64,000 nt of DNA from Erodium maritimum (GCA_963921825.1 OY997592.1:57308336-57372335), one strand, 5' to 3'. Positions 1 through 12,224 are shown, counted from the stretch's first letter. Numbers and translations: made by a program. The notes: generated from the sequence alone by a model not told the origin.

Positions 1-1275
1 GCAATGATGCCCCAAGAAAATAAAATGGCATGCAATACACACTCATTAAAAATCGAAAGTTTCCCCAACATTAGAAGAAGGGTTCAAGTTCCAGAATATA
101 TAAACTCTTTTGCCAACTCAACCTCATAAAAATGAAACATTGAGGAATTTATGCAACTGTAACAGTAAAAGAAACAAAGTAACAGAAATGATGTTAAGGC
201 ATACCCAACAATTATATTGAACATTACAATAACTGATTCGAAGTCCCGAAATTACTAATTTTGACTGTTTAAGATGGAAAAGTTAATAATAAAGTTAACA
301 ATTGTGAAAGTTTAAATATAGATTGTATGAGATAAATACACCTAAACCCTAGCACCAAATGCTAGAACATATGACATTTATATACAAGTACCGGCATAAC
401 TACACATTAAAAGTTGCTTTCACACAAATATAAACTCTAACTTCAGCAGTGTTCCCAAAAGCTTCGAAACCAAACCCTATGAATAAAACTACAGTAGAAA
501 CTCAATAAATTAATACTCGATTATTTAATAAACTCTCTAAGATAATATTTTTGTCTGGTCTCGACTCGGTGATATGGTGCTAAATTAATAATTCTTTTAA
601 TTAATAAATTTTGATGGTCCCGTGACTATTCATTTATAGAGTTTCTACAGTATTATGAAAACTTCAAAATATCTAGAAGAGTTGCTGATCAACCAACTAT
701 ATTATTGGAGTTTAAATACACAGACATCAGTTTTTTCAATCTAACTCTTCCATATACCTAGAGGCATAAGTTGAAGTGTGGTGTAAATTTCTTAGAAGGC
801 TTGATGAACTCTAGTCATAAATTTCATCAATGTGATTAGTCTTTTACAACTCTTTGCCGCACAGTATACAGAGCACAGATATTTCTGACTATAAAAAAAA
901 AACATTAGTAGTAGCACTACTTATGTCACTGAGTCCCTAAACCCCCTGCAAATCTCAAAAACACTTCCATAAAAATTCAAGGGTCCTTCACAGTTTCCCC
1001 AAACAAAATTCGCTATTAAATCACAAACATCATAAAAACTGCAAACCACTCAAGTAAAAAAAAAACAAGAAATTTGATGAATCTAAACAAAGACAACAAT
1101 GGACCACCATCGGATTCATTTAACAAACTCCGAAAACAACTCAAAACCCATAAATTCAGCAAGTCCAAACCCATATTTCATGACACTGAGCTGCCAAGAA
1201 CCCTAGAAACTGAAAAAGGGAGCAACTTTACATTATCAAACAGGAAAATAAATAGAAATCTGTAAACGAACTCAC
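1..1275 (-). other. Probable intron 1 of the left-edge gene; no exon recognised
   Basis: AT-rich sequence with short homopolymer runs and no coding signal on either strand. The ORF at 1074-1265 has biased, low-complexity composition and no recognisable domain. A MITE lies at 491-653. If the exon at 1276-1309 is real, this whole stretch is intronic. Confidence 0.4.
491..653. mobile_element. Short MITE with terminal inverted repeats
   Basis: About 160 bp bounded by inverted copies of GTAGAAACTC (left at 495-504, right complement at 639-648), followed inward by AT-rich arms resembling AATAAATTAATA on one side and its complement on the other. A common plant non-autonomous DNA transposon design. 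No clear target-site duplication was seen beyond a possible TA. Confidence 0.6.
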
Positions 1276-1309
1276 CACTGCTATCTGACAGCTCGTAGTC
1301 CATGACCAT
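1276..1309 (-). CDS. First coding exon of a probable EMSY-LIKE (EML3/4-type) gene, partial
   Basis: On the minus strand an ATG at 1309 (second ATG at 1303) opens a short reading frame MVMDYELSDSSG that runs into a good splice donor (G|GTGAGT, exon end 1276). The peptide MDY-x-x-SDSSG resembles the start of plant EMSY-LIKE proteins (ENT plus Tudor-like chromatin readers), whose next residues would lie in exon 2. The region 1310 to about 1690 upstream looks like a 5' UTR: mixed composition, CT-rich, no conserved frame. I found no exon 2 in 1-1275, so intron 1 would exceed 1.2 kb and the rest of the gene lies left of the window. The identification rests on about 11 residues recalled from the family and is tentative; the exon/donor structure itself is well supported. 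Confidence 0.42.
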
Positions 1310-1851
1310 GAGCCTCTCCCTCAACCCACAAAACCCAACCAAACCTGGCAACCTGCAAATTTCCGAATCAAACGAACTGCCTCCGCGTCATGAACAAAGA
1401 ACGCGGTCAAGAGGCCGAATCCATCACAATTCCCCCAAATTTCGAAGTGAAACGGGTTCGTGTGAGCTCCGTGCCGGTAAACTAACGGAGGACAACGGGA
1501 TCGGTCGGCTAAGTGCAATCCAATTGACCTCAAGGAAACCAAATACGCGAATTTTCTCGGTGGAGATTGAATCGCAGAGTGAATCTTTTTGGGTTTTGTG
1601 TGAATCGAACGGATTCGAAATTGTGCTTGGAGGAGCGAGACGAGACCGAGACGCAAGTCGGGAAAGGAACGCGGACTTGAAACGCTGATTGTGGCGCCCT
1701 AATTTTTCCAGTTCATGGTTCGGTTTGAGTTCCGCGACCGCTATTTTCTAAACGTGTTTTTCTTTCAAACTTGCGATTTGTGCCCCTCCTCCAAAACAAA
1801 AAAGTTTTTTTGAAATTTAATGCAGGGATGAAACTAATAACTAATTATCAT

Positions 1852-3131
1852 ATCACAACACAACTCGTCTCTCCCCTAAACCCTAGGGGTGCGATAGCAG
1901 TTTTGCGAAGTTCCTGAACAACGTCGGTGATGGAGTATCATGATCTCTCCGATCACTTACAACAGGAAGACGAGGGCAACACCAACGCGGCAACATCAGA
2001 CCATTCAGACTCGGCCCCGTTTTACCCCCATGTCTATGAATTTTCCCAGCTTGAACCGGAAACTATGGAGGACGGGGCTCTAGAGAAGACCTCCATCACC
2101 TTCTCGGCGAGCCGTGGGGTTGGAGACTGACTGAGGCTACGGGACATGGGTGGTCGCATCCTGCAAGGTCACCTCATGGAATACCGATAAGGTCTGCTTC
2201 GCAAAACGCAGGCGACGGGACCTCGGCCTCGAGGGGATCGGAGGGAGTACTTGGGAACAAGGGCGGCGTGGTCGCCTGGAGATAAGAATCTGACGGAATC
2301 GCGACAAGCTTCACCTGATAGTGGCAAAGGAAGACCGCAGATCGGTGAAGTAGGGATGTGGAAGAGGCGGCCGCCCGCTAGGGCTTCGGTGGAGAAGATA
2401 GGTCAATTGGGCCTGATGAATGGGCCATGGAGGCTCGAGGTAGATGCAGTCTGGGACCGAGGAGTTGGGCAGTGGGCCGGCGAGGGTTCATGGGTCTGGA
2501 CATGATCGAGTCAAGGCCCCTGGTCCTGGGTCAGGTCGGTTCAGGGCTCTTGGACCGGGTCGGTTCAGGGAGATGGAGCATCTAGGGTCCACATTCGGGT
2601 CGGGTCTCAATTTTTGGGTCGGCCCCGGACGATCGACACCACGGAAGGGGCACCATTTATAGAAGTGAGGGGCTCATCGCACCCTCACCTCGCGGAATGA
2701 GTCCGAAGAGGTCCAGAGGGGGGTCGGTCTGATGTACCGCCCCATTGGACGTTAGGTGGCAACGATTCCACCAAAAGCCGACATGGTGCTTCCCTACCAG
2801 CTCGGAGGTCAGTAATCCTGTATTTAGGAGCCTTACCATTATCATTCAAGGAAGGACGATGCACACAGGCATCCCAAGGGAGTACCTAGTCCACCACAAC
2901 ATATATCTACAATTGGCCTGCTCGGCCATTGCCCCTTCGTTTGGAGCCGTTGTATCGGTGTCGTCAAACGTTGTCGCAGTACTACCCTCTAGACAACTAC
3001 TGAATCCCGTAGAGCGCTTTTACTTTTATGTTCTTGTCATTTCATTTCCTTTGTTGCACTTTCATTTTTTCATTGTTTGCTTGCCTATAAACGCTTTTAG
3101 TTTATAAAATTACCTCGTTTTGATAAAAAAA
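1852..3131 (+). mobile_element. ORF1-only LINE, family A copy 1 (internally deleted, 1.28 kb)
   Basis: The insertion is bounded by a perfect 16-bp target-site duplication, AATAACTAATTATCAT, at 1836-1851 and 3132-3147. It ends in a poly-A run (3125-3131). The 5' end matches the 5' ends of the copies at 9757-12224 and 36208-38601 (common core CTAGGG..GTGCGAT..AGTTTTGCGA). The last roughly 400 bp matches their 3' ends (CCTACCAGCTCGGAGGTCAG-like segment and downstream). Decayed ORF1 N-terminal remains occur at 1927-2130 and 2251-2505. The DUF4283 part present in the other two copies is missing here, so this is an internal deletion derivative. There is no endonuclease or reverse transcriptase. Confidence 0.82.
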
Positions 3132-3147
3132 AATAACTAATTATCAT

Positions 3148-3485
3148 CGACTTGTACTGTTTAAGAATTGACTGATGACTTATTAGTCAATCAATTTAAC
3201 ACTGTAGATTTAAGATAATTCTGCAAACTAACATTGTTCGTTAAAAATGACAGAATACGTTAGGAAAAACTCAAAAAATTAACAAGTCAATAATTAGTTT
3301 TTGAGTTCAATAGTCATATGACAGTTAGTTCTTAGAGTTTATCCTAACGTTTTCTGTCATTTCTAACAGAAAATATTAGTTTGCGTAATTACCTTTAAGT
3401 GTACAGTGTCAACTTGATTGACTAATGTCAACAGTCAGTTCTCGAAAAGTACAAGCCCATGACAGTTAGTCCGTGGAGTTTTCCT
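3148..3485. mobile_element. Foldback/MULE-type MITE, split by the LINE at 1852-3131
   Basis: The left arm 3148-3290 is an inverted copy of the right arm at about 3325-3475. Shared blocks include AGTCAATCAA, CAAACTAA and AATGACAGAA.ACGTTAGGA in opposite orientation. The extreme left end of the arm (ACTAACTAATTATCAT-like) lies at about 1825-1851, on the other side of the LINE, and pairs with the right-end complement GGACTAACTGTCAT. The LINE therefore inserted into the left terminal repeat of an older foldback element. No coding capacity. Confidence 0.68.
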
Positions 3486-3530
3486 TTAATATATTTCCTT
3501 CTCAATATGTTTTTAACAGGTCCTATATAG

Positions 3531-5750
3531 TCTAAATGACCGAAGTCTCTTAGAGTTTTAGGGTATACTCTCTTTTTCTTCCTTATTTTCCGAGTTGTCG
3601 TCCTCAATCACTTCCATGATCTCGCCTATCACTATTGCGACCCTCCCTTTTTGCCTCTTCCTTCTCTACTTTTCACCCCTTTACACAAAGGATCAGGACT
3701 GACAGCCCCTAAGAACCCCCTTTTAGTCCCTAATTCATCGGTCCTCTATTACCATGGACGACCTTTTCTTCTACGGGAATTGTTTCACCACCCATGTCTG
3801 CGGTCGGTGAGGTCCCTAGACCTTCCCTACAACGCCATGCAACCTCGTTCATGACCTGGTCTCAATCTGCCGCCCCAAGTCATTCGTCCCGACTACGACC
3901 GATTAGGTCTCGATGCCTGGAGGAAATCCACCACCTCGGAGTTACCCACCGTCTACACGAACAACCCATCGTCTAGGACCACCCCTGTTACCGGCTCCTA
4001 AGACGTTGTTAGGAGTATAGGACATTGAGGGACACTTTGGGTCCTTCTCGTTGGGAGATGAGGATGTTGTCGTGCTCGTTCTACAGGATGTTGTCTTGAT
4101 AACAACCACTCGACGTTACCCTTATGTCCTGACCGGTCGAGTCATGGCTAACGTTGCCTGCAACCCATTGTTCCTGTGTGGGTTCATGGCACAATGTTTG
4201 AAGGTTTGGGGCCTTGAGGTTGAATGCCACACGAAGGAGGTGGTTTCCTTTTACTTATCGATCGGGATAGAGAACATTCTATATTGGGGTCCATGGGGCT
4301 TCAGCGGCTACCCTTTGATAATGATCCCTTTACCGTCATGCATGCAGTCGAGTGTCATCTCCTTATGATATATGGAAATAGGGGTACATACTTTCAATGT
4401 TCCCATGGATGCCCAAACAACTTCCATTAGGTCAATTTTGACCAGAATCGTTGGCATGAGGTCACCTCGGCACCCCTTCTTGTTCCTCAGCGGTAGACGG
4501 ATTACTTGTGGTTTAGGATGCGCATGGACATTGACCGACCTCTTCGTTGAAGGGTCCGCCTATGCTTCTCGGTCCATGTGGAACCCACCGACATCGGCCT
4601 TTAGTATGAACGGTTGTCAGGCTTCTGCATCAGGTACGGACAACTCACTCATCGGATTCGAACCTGCCAAGCACGCATACCTGGAGTAGGTCACGAGGAA
4701 ATATGTTTTTATGTTTCACTCTGGGGCCCTCTTTGTATGGATACAGATCAGCTGTTGAGGAAGGATTGGGAGGAACCTAAGAAGCAAATTTTGCAACCTC
4801 ACCATACGATGTAAATATAAGAGCTTGAGGTGAGGGTTGCCAGGACTTTGGGTCCCCTTATAAGGTTCCCAAAGATGTTTCCACTATGGACTACGGACAC
4901 GGAGGAGCTCAGCTCGAAGACGTATGATTTGTCTAAGGAGCACCTTATGGGGGTGACTTTAGTATTATAGTAGGCGCATATAGGATCGGATGCTAGAAAA
5001 GTTGAGATCACAAAGATATGTGATCTGACTAACCCGCCCCGTGAAATTTGGACTACCGTGGAGGAGGAACATCACACATCCCCAAACCATAACATGTCTC
5101 GATCTTGTTCACCGACTCAATAACACCCACTAGAGGATATTGAGACCCAATATATGGTGGGAAAAAAGAAAGAGCCTCGTGATCAAACATGGGGCCTTGG
5201 ACCATGACAGGTCAAAGGGTTGAAGCCAAAGGAACGATGGAAGATGGGGTAGTTCAATGCTTGAATATGCAAGATGAAGCGGGACCTCGACCTAACAGAC
5301 ATCACCACCACCTACCAATTATAAGATGAAGAGGACAATGAGATCCTTCAGGCGAGGGCTGCCAAGCAGCCCCGCTAGGATCCATGAGTTTCCTTCCGAA
5401 AGGGGTGGAGGGAAACCGGTGGCCTACCCCCCACGACCCGGGACTAGGTCCCCTCGGTGTACACTAGAGAAGAAGGAGAGCGGTCGGGAATTTGCTGTTA
5501 TCTTATGATTAGTTTGTTTTTGTCTATTTTGGTTTATTTTATTATGTTGGACTATGTTTATCTATTTGGGTGGACGTGGTATTGTTTGTTTTTTTGTCTA
5601 AATTGAAAATTAGACTAAGTGTGCAGGTCCAAGAGCGCCGGAAAACCTATGAGGGTCTCAGACGTATTCTAGAACCCAGGGTCAATAGCCCAGGTTGCGT
5701 TTCATTTTAGCATGATTAATACAAATCCTTTGTCGCTTGTTTAAAAAAAG
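3531..5750 (+). mobile_element. LINE-derived element, family B copy 1, with DUF4283 ORF1 remains
   Basis: A probable target-site duplication flanks the element: CAGGTCCTATATAG at 3517-3530 and CAGGTCATATATG at 5751-5763. The poly-A run is at 5743-5749. The 3' region (5580-5750: TTTTTGTCTAAAT..AAATTAGACTA, then CCAAGAGC.CCGGAAAACCTATG) also occurs at 33775-33945, which defines a family. The body holds frameshifted ORF1 remains (separate entry). No ORF2 was recognised, so the element could not have moved on its own. Confidence 0.72.
4150..4800 (+). pseudogene. Decayed LINE ORF1: DUF4283 domain plus CCHC zinc knuckle
   Basis: The frame covering 4224-4430 reads LLIDRDREHSILGSMGLQR and onward. 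This is a worn version of the DUF4283 core (usually F-x-x-DRERVL..GPWxF..), a domain of plant LINE/retroelement ORF1 proteins that bind RNA. After frameshifts, the frame around 4600-4690 reads LQYERLSGFCIRYGQLTHRI and then C. This matches a zf-CCHC knuckle C-x2-C-x-x-LTH-x4-C in which the second cysteine is now tyrosine. At least two frameshifts and several stops separate the pieces. Clearly dead. Confidence 0.66.
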
Positions 5751-5959
5751 CAGGTCATATATGTTGTTTAGTTTTATTTCTGCTTGTATATACTTTATAT
5801 AAAACAAATTATCTATAAACATACATATCTATTAGTTTCTAGTATTTTCTAAACTAAGTGTCTCGTTCTTTGGTCTCTCTCGAGAGTTGTCAAGGGTTTG
5901 GAAACTTCTGTACCTGTGACGGATCAAACGATCACGTAATCGTCAGATGCCATCGACAC

Positions 5960-6330
5960 TTATAAAGGTTGTGTGGAGACTTTCCTTTCTTGACGAACCA
6001 ACTCCGGTACATCACTCTAAGAGGCTATTGCAACCATAGCCTCGAGATCGACATGTTTCTATTTTACTTAGTTGACAAACTCATATCCTCTAAATTTTAC
6101 AATAGGAACGCCTTATGCGGAGTTACGGAAGCCATGTGGCAAGTGAAAGGGTTGGTCATCAAATACATCGACGAAGGATATATGTCTCTTTCTTCCTAAA
6201 GACATATGAGAGGGATCGAATCAATGGAATAGAGCTTTGCTCTTTCCACATGGATCTGTTGGTCCTCACGAATCTAGAGACCCACATAAAACTTATTGGC
6301 CCATTTTCTATGTCCCACCTTTAAAGCGGA
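5960..6330 (+). pseudogene. DUF4283 fragment of another LINE ORF1
   Basis: The frame at 6115-6324 and the overlapping frame at 5969-6199 together read NRNALCGVTEAMWQVKGL, VIKYIDEGY, then after a one-base shift FLKTYERDRINGIELCSFHM and DLLVLTNLE. This is the typical DUF4283 order (NR..L...W......., .F.F.....R..V....PW.FDG.LLVL..LE). A frameshift near 6195 breaks it, and the usual zinc knuckle is not seen downstream. Likely part of a retroelement whose remainder is unrecognisable or was displaced by the element that follows. Confidence 0.55.
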
Positions 6331-7716
6331 TTGGCAACGAAAGCAAGGTCCCATTTGCACTCTGATTGGACCACACAATCGAACCTTGACTCGCCGGTGT
6401 CGGATTTTGTAGATTCGATTAGGTGCGGCCTTTGTGGGACGTTGCGCTTCTCTGCTAGTTGTGGCATCATTTCTGTTCGGGTTTGGGTTGGCTCGTGCTC
6501 GGTATCATTACAGGCCTTCCCCCTTAGGTTCTCGCTTGGTTTTCGCCGGTGAGAAGTAACCGTTCTTGGTTTAGGAACGCTCAGCTCGAGTTCCAGCTTT
6601 GGATTTCCGGGAGATTTGACGTGCTGCGGTTTGCTCAGAAGTCTGAGCTAGTACTCGGTAGAAATGCCGGTCCTCCTCTTTGGCCCTTTTTGGTGTTGTC
6701 CAAATGAGGTTTTGGAGGGTTGAGTACGAGCTCCAATGTCTGATCCGTCCCTCACAGACTCGGTGGTGGAACGTCTTTCGGGTCATTGGAGGTTTCTAGT
6801 TTCGTCTCTGGTCGTGGGACGCGCTTCTTCATCCTCCCAGGTGGGGATCGTTGCGGAGCTGTTCTTCCTGCTTTTGGTGGTTCGTCTGTCTGCCTGATGT
6901 TTCGCTTCAGATCCGTTCGTGGGACGCGCTTCTTCATCCTCCCGGGTGATGATCGTCGTGGGTCTAGCGGTTCATCGTGGTACTTATAGTGGTATATCCC
7001 TCTCTACAACTTAAGTTTTGTATCCCCGCATTACCCCTTTATCGATTTAGGTTTGATATGCACCTGCTTCCTTCCAATTTTGTGGTTAGGTCTCGCTGGT
7101 TTAAGGTGTTTCCTTTGAGTCTTTCAGTTGTTTTCTTACAGATTCATTTTAGGGGTTTATGTGTTCTGGTGGTATTGCTCATTGGAACTGTCTTTATCGC
7201 TTACGGTGTTGACCGTCGATGTGTTAGTGCTCGTCTTCCAATCTGTGTGAATGGTTGGTGATATTAATGAGACAGGGTGCTATACTTGCTTAGGTTGTTC
7301 GTTGGTTTTATATCAGTATCGCTTGTGCTTAATGGTTGATAAATCAGGGTTAAAGACCTTTTCCTTTTTAAGCGCTTCTTGGTTGTAAAATCCGGATGTT
7401 AGGACCTTTTTCTTTCTTTGCGCTTCATGGTTGTAAAGTTTGGTTTCTTAGACCTTCACTATCTGGTTTGCTCCCATGTTGGGATGCCGAGGTTTCTTGT
7501 ATAGGAACGCTCTTCCATGTTTCAGGTTTCACCCCTTGCAGGGTCTTTCATGAGGCTGTGCGGACATGCCAGCGCTCGCCTTGTTGTTGTTTCCCTTAAA
7601 AGTCGACTTTGATCTTCTTGGGGATTCTTTTGAAGGTCTGTAGCTAGATCTGGTTCTGTTTGTAATCCCTTTTCACCTCAAAAGAGGATATAAAATTTCA
7701 ATATGCTTTGCCGATA
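6331..7716 (+). mobile_element. LINE-like retroposon with 3' tail
   Basis: A stretch without an intact ORF that ends at 7680-7717 in a sequence typical of plant LINE 3' ends (GGATATAAAATTTCAATATG, then a short spacer and seven A residues). Many T-rich short frames fill it but none carries a domain I know. An imperfect direct repeat of about 33 bp (core GTGGGACGCGCTTCTTCATC) occurs at about 6811 and 6917, period 106 bp. The 5' boundary is uncertain; no target-site duplication was found. Confidence 0.4.
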
Positions 7717-8780
7717 AAAAAACAATACTAAGACGGTGGACAAAGAAACTGATTTGTCGATCCTCCTTCGCACAATGGGAGGGTCACCTCCTAAGTATCA
7801 TGAAGCTAAATGAGGGTCCATGAATTAGCTCGTCTGATTCTTTCACCGCAACATTTTGTCTAACCCAGAATTAAGTGGCTCGGAGAAGACCATACCAGCC
7901 ACACATGTAGGATTGCTTACGTCTCCTTTGAGGTAATCAAACATATTCACCCAATTTCATGTACCTCAACATCCTGATTAAGGATCCCCACTCCGATCAC
8001 AGATATAATAAAATGGTGTCATGCTAAGAAGGACATGAGTAATCCTCGAAAAAGGATGCAAAAGAATCAAGCGTGGACGGTCCCGAAGAGGTCCTAAATA
8101 TCCCTGAATAGCCAAGCTGTCAGACTCACATGAGGTCGGGAACTAAGACCTCACCCCAAACTCAAACGCTTCCTTAACCCCAACCGTCGCATTGAGATGA
8201 GGAAATGAACGAAAAGCCTGAGCTTATGAAAAATGGCCTACAAGACAAGGAATTTTGGGCATTGGCAGTAGAAGCGTCTGTTCGAGATCTTCTCCCAGGT
8301 TTAGAGCATACCCCTCTCAATTAGATCAAGATCCTTCTGGAAATCACCAACCAACAGACAACAGACAAGGGCTACTAAGCAATATTTCTTGGACAAATGG
8401 GCAGTTTTCTAAAAATCGGCCCATGATAACCTCCTTGAATATTTTGAACAAAATCAAAAGGAATGAGTGGCCAGATACGGAAGAACAACACCTAACACCA
8501 AAAAAACGAAAACAAGAGAAAAAAGAGATACAACTGATGACTTCAATACCATCCAAAGGAAGTCGCAAAGTCTCTAACACCGACGAAATAAGAGGAGGTT
8601 TAGGGCTTGAGATAGTTTATGGTTTGTTATGTGTGTAACTATTTTAAATAACATGAGCTAACTAGAATAGGACAAATTAACTTAGATGTGAGGAACTTCG
8701 TAACAATATTTGATCATGATAAGTAGTTTAATATCATAACAGTTTCTATTTGTAATCTTCCATTTCGCAAGGATATTAAA
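7717..8780. other. Decayed, unassigned repeat-like sequence
   Basis: Contains a 127-codon frame (8255-8638) rich in Lys, Gln, Ser and Thr with no recognised domain. Its position after the DUF4283 fragment at 5960-6330 and the intervening retroposon suggests the C-terminal tail of the same ORF1, but this is inference. 8640-8780 is AT-rich with nothing recognisable. Confidence 0.3.
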
Positions 8781-8789
8781 CTTGAGCTA

Positions 8790-9565
8790 GCTAAAAAAAA
8801 CTATCTTCTACCTCCAGGTGAGGTTCTCTCTACCCTAACTAGGGTTCGCCGCCGCCACCACCGTTGTTGCTCGCCGACCACCGCCTCCCTCCTCGCCATC
8901 ACCATCGCTGTCACGCAGCCGACCTCGAGCCCCGCCTCGTTCTTGTTCCCCTGCTGCTTTACGCTGCATCTGCACGTTCTCCGTCGCCCCCCTCTCCCTC
9001 GCCTCGCGCTACCGATCATGCATCGCCGGACCGGTCCCACCCTCGAGCCAATAGCCACCGTGGCCTCCCTGCCGTTCTCCGGAATACGGGCTCCACACGC
9101 CGTCTTCCATCTGCAGCGGCCTCCCGCCCTAGGGTCACCCCTCACCATCATGGATCCGCTCCCTCGATGGATCTGGGTTCCGGGAGGAGGGACGGTAGGC
9201 TGGGGCCTATTTCACTGGCACTCGCATTCGGGACTCTCAACCCCGAACAAGATTTTGCAGCAGGGAAGTCTTGGGGATCTGCACTAAAGGCTAATTCTCT
9301 AGTAGGTTTTCACTGTTTTAGGTCGAATAATCTTTTGGCTCAATAAGTTTAGGACTTTGGTTTATTATTATTTTTGTAACGTTGGATCGAGGATCTCTTG
9401 AGTTCGGGTCTACGAACAAAGCAGACTATATGTATGGAACCATGTGCGCCCGACGGGCTACGACCGGTTGGGACAAAAGCTGGTATCCGGGACTGTTATG
9501 TCCCTCCTTGTAAGCATGATATGAAATCGTGATACAAGTACTTCGTTCCCGTTTCAAAAAAAAAA
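8790..9565 (+). mobile_element. Retroposon-like segment ending in poly-A
   Basis: Starts with a GC-rich block (CTAACTAGGGTTCGCCGCCG and onward) of 5' UTR character, continues through overlapping Pro/Arg/Ser-rich frames on both strands (8864-9346 plus, 8801-9151 minus) that look compositional rather than coding, and ends in a ten-A run at 9556-9565. This is the shape of a processed transcript or LINE 5'/3' chimera. No target-site duplication found. Confidence 0.35.
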
Positions 9566-9756
9566 TCTTTATCTAAATGCAGTTCATTGAGACTTTTATA
9601 CTCACTTGTTATCTAATATACTATTACTTTGTCAAAATTTTTAAATCCCATAAATTAAAATCAACACAGGGTTATATACAATCAGTCTAAAAAGTTCATA
9701 TTTACTATTAAAATCACTACCGATTATGGTCATATCATATATAAACCCACCATCAA

Positions 9757-12224
9757 TAGTTTTTTTGTGATAAACGATTGGATATATTAACAATAATAAA
9801 AAATGTTTACTGGGCCGGAAATCACTAAAACACTACACGTAGTGGAATAGAAATAACCAAAATAAAACGAGTTCCCATGATAGATGATACTCAGACAGAA
9901 AATAAAGAGCTCAAATTTTCCGACTATTTCTTGAAGGCGCCTGGAGGTTGGTAATGTGGTAGCGTTTGGCGACACCGATACAACGAGTCTAGACTGGCGG
10001 AAGCTAGGATCGAGCTGACCCCTTACCGGATATAGGTACTCGTGGACTAAATAATCCCCCAGGATGTCAGCGTGTGTCATCCTCCCTTTACTGATACTGG
10101 TAGGGCTCCAAAATGAGGGATTGTTGACCTCCGAGCTGGTAGGGAAGTACATTGTTGGTTCTTGGTGGTACCACTATCACCTTACGTCCAGAGGGACAGT
10201 GTAACCGACCGACCCCCCTCTGGACCACCACATACTCATTCTATTAGGCGAGGGTGCTTGTTGCCCTCCGTCGCTGCATATGATGCTTCATCCGAACGGG
10301 TAGAGTCTTTTTCCTCGTCATCCCTCACCAATCTCTTACCCCCTTCCGAGAATGATGTGGGTTCTCTCTGCTGACCTGCCTGACCTCCTGGTTGCCCTTG
10401 ATGGTTTTGAAAGGAACGAACCACCTATGGTCGTGCGTCCCCTACCCCTAGACCTCATTCCTTGGTCGCTTTTGTCCCATTTCCTGGAGCCACTGGGGCA
10501 AAAAGCCGAGATGGCACACCAGACGCTCTCCCCATATATGCCCAGTTCATCCCCGGGATCGCCTTTCCATGTTTGTCCTTCATTAAGGTCGTACGCGGAT
10601 CCGTCGGGGATCTCAAAAAGGGTCCCTTTGTCTCACCACTCATCGGGCAAGCCGGAAAAAGGTGACCCGCACAGCTACACCCAAAGTAGTGATCTAGCAG
10701 ATGTTCATATGAGATATGTAGCAGAGTACGTACCTGAGATTCTGTTAATTGGAACCACAATTCTCTATGGAGAGGTACTCGAATGTCCACCCGAATTCGA
10801 ATTCTCATAAAGTCACCCCAGCACATCCCCTCTGCATCTGTGTCCACTACCTGGAAAGCTCCCAGGACGTTTCCCAGCCGGAACACTACCTCCATATTCC
10901 ATGCTCAAACTGAAAGATTGGACAGTCTCGCCCAAACCGAGAAATGGGTAAAAGCCATGTCCCCCGGTTGCATATGAGCCCGGAGATCAGTAAAAATGAC
11001 CAACGAGTCCCAAAATACCCACGGTTCGCCCGCCAGTACTCTTGTTCGTTCTTTGGCCGTCTTGAAAAATAAAGCCACGACCCCGTCCTCGAAAGATCTT
11101 GCCTCCACGTTCCTCAAACTCCACAGATCCTCCATTCGGTTTGCCATGGTCCGCCAATAAAATGTCTGAGTGGTGAGGACCTTAGCTGCCACAGCGAACG
11201 CAAAATTAGGCCCTCGTACGCCAACTTCCGATGGAGAAACGACTTCTCTCCAAGATTCCCCAAATACCGATTTATACGAAATGGGTCCGGATTACCCCTG
11301 GGTTGTCCCCGCTTCCGAAATCTGGCCCGACCAACCGTATCGACCCGCCCCCAGCTCGATCGAATTTTGACGAAGCCCGTCCGCTAATTGGACCCAACCC
11401 AACGGATCAACCGGCCCGCCTGCGTCTTGGGCCCAGTCTAACTCTCGGATGGAGGCCCAGACCCATGTCAATCTCAGACCGAGATAACAAACCCATTGGA
11501 CTAGCCCTCTGACCCGTTTGTCTCGCACCCGCCATCAGGGCTCGGCCCACACCAGGATGGGCCTCGTTCATCCCCAGCTCAGACATCAGGCACATGCGAT
11601 CCGCCTTCTCCACCGAATCCCTAGCAGGCTCCTTACCCGATCGCCTCTTCAGAGTCCCCGTCTCGCCGAACTCTGACCTTCCTCTGTCCATTAACGGAGA
11701 ATTTTTTTGCGGTTCCACCAGCTTCGACGGGGTCTGTCCCTCGTCCACGTCCAAATCCTCTGAGATCAGCCTTCCCTTACTGATAAACAGGTGAGCATGG
11801 CGGCGATCTCGACGACCTTGTTTCCAACCTATCACCCATCCCCACTCGGGGTTGAGGCCCCACCGTCGGAGTCATGCGCAAGAGTCCTTGCCGGTACTCC
11901 ATAAGGTGTCCCTGTGAGTGACGACCTCACAGGCCCCATGATTGCAACCGATCAACATCACCCCGGCACGCCGAGAATATGACTGGATTCTCCGCCGCAG
12001 ACCCATCTACCATGATTGATGGTACCGATAGTGGAGACTCAAAAACCGAGGGGGGAAACGAGGTCGAACGGTTTGACTCCGCCGACACCACGCTGGTATC
12101 CCCGTCACTTGCATGTTGTTCGGATAAAGACTAAGAGTTCATCACCGTCTTTGGTTCGATATCGCAAAACTCCAATCGCACCCTAAGTTCAGAGAGAGAC
12201 GAGTTACACAGTTTTTGTCAAACT
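9757..12224 (-). mobile_element. ORF1-only LINE, family A copy 2 (2.47 kb)
   Basis: Minus-strand copy of the family at 1852-3131 and 36208-38601. A 12-bp target-site duplication ACCCACCATCAA lies at 9745-9756 and 12225-12236. The poly-A (T run on the plus strand, 9760-9766) is at the left. The 5' end at the right carries the same AACTCGTCTCTC and GTGCGATTGGAGTTTTGCGA segments as copy 1. It encodes a two-frame DUF4283 ORF1 (separate entry) followed directly by the family 3' end, with no room for ORF2. Confidence 0.83.
10455..11192 (-). pseudogene. LINE family A ORF1: DUF4283 plus zinc knuckle, one frameshift
   Basis: Frame 1 (11192-10905) reads VLTTQTFYWRTMANRMEDLW, then ALFFKTAKERTRVLAGEPWV and FWDSLVIFTDLRAHMQ, a standard DUF4283 domain. 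It stops at 10905. The sequence resumes in another frame (10895-10455) with CWGDFMRIRIRVDIRVPL, HISYEHLLDHYFGCSCAGHL and FPAC. The last part is a CCHC knuckle whose first Cys has become Tyr. The protein is collinear with the copy at 37142-37800. The product would be a nucleic-acid-binding LINE ORF1p; this copy is inactive. Confidence 0.75.

Noticed and set aside
8801-9346. Arg/Pro-rich frames on both strands
   Set aside because: The composition of a GC-rich leader explains them; no domain, and both strands are equally open.
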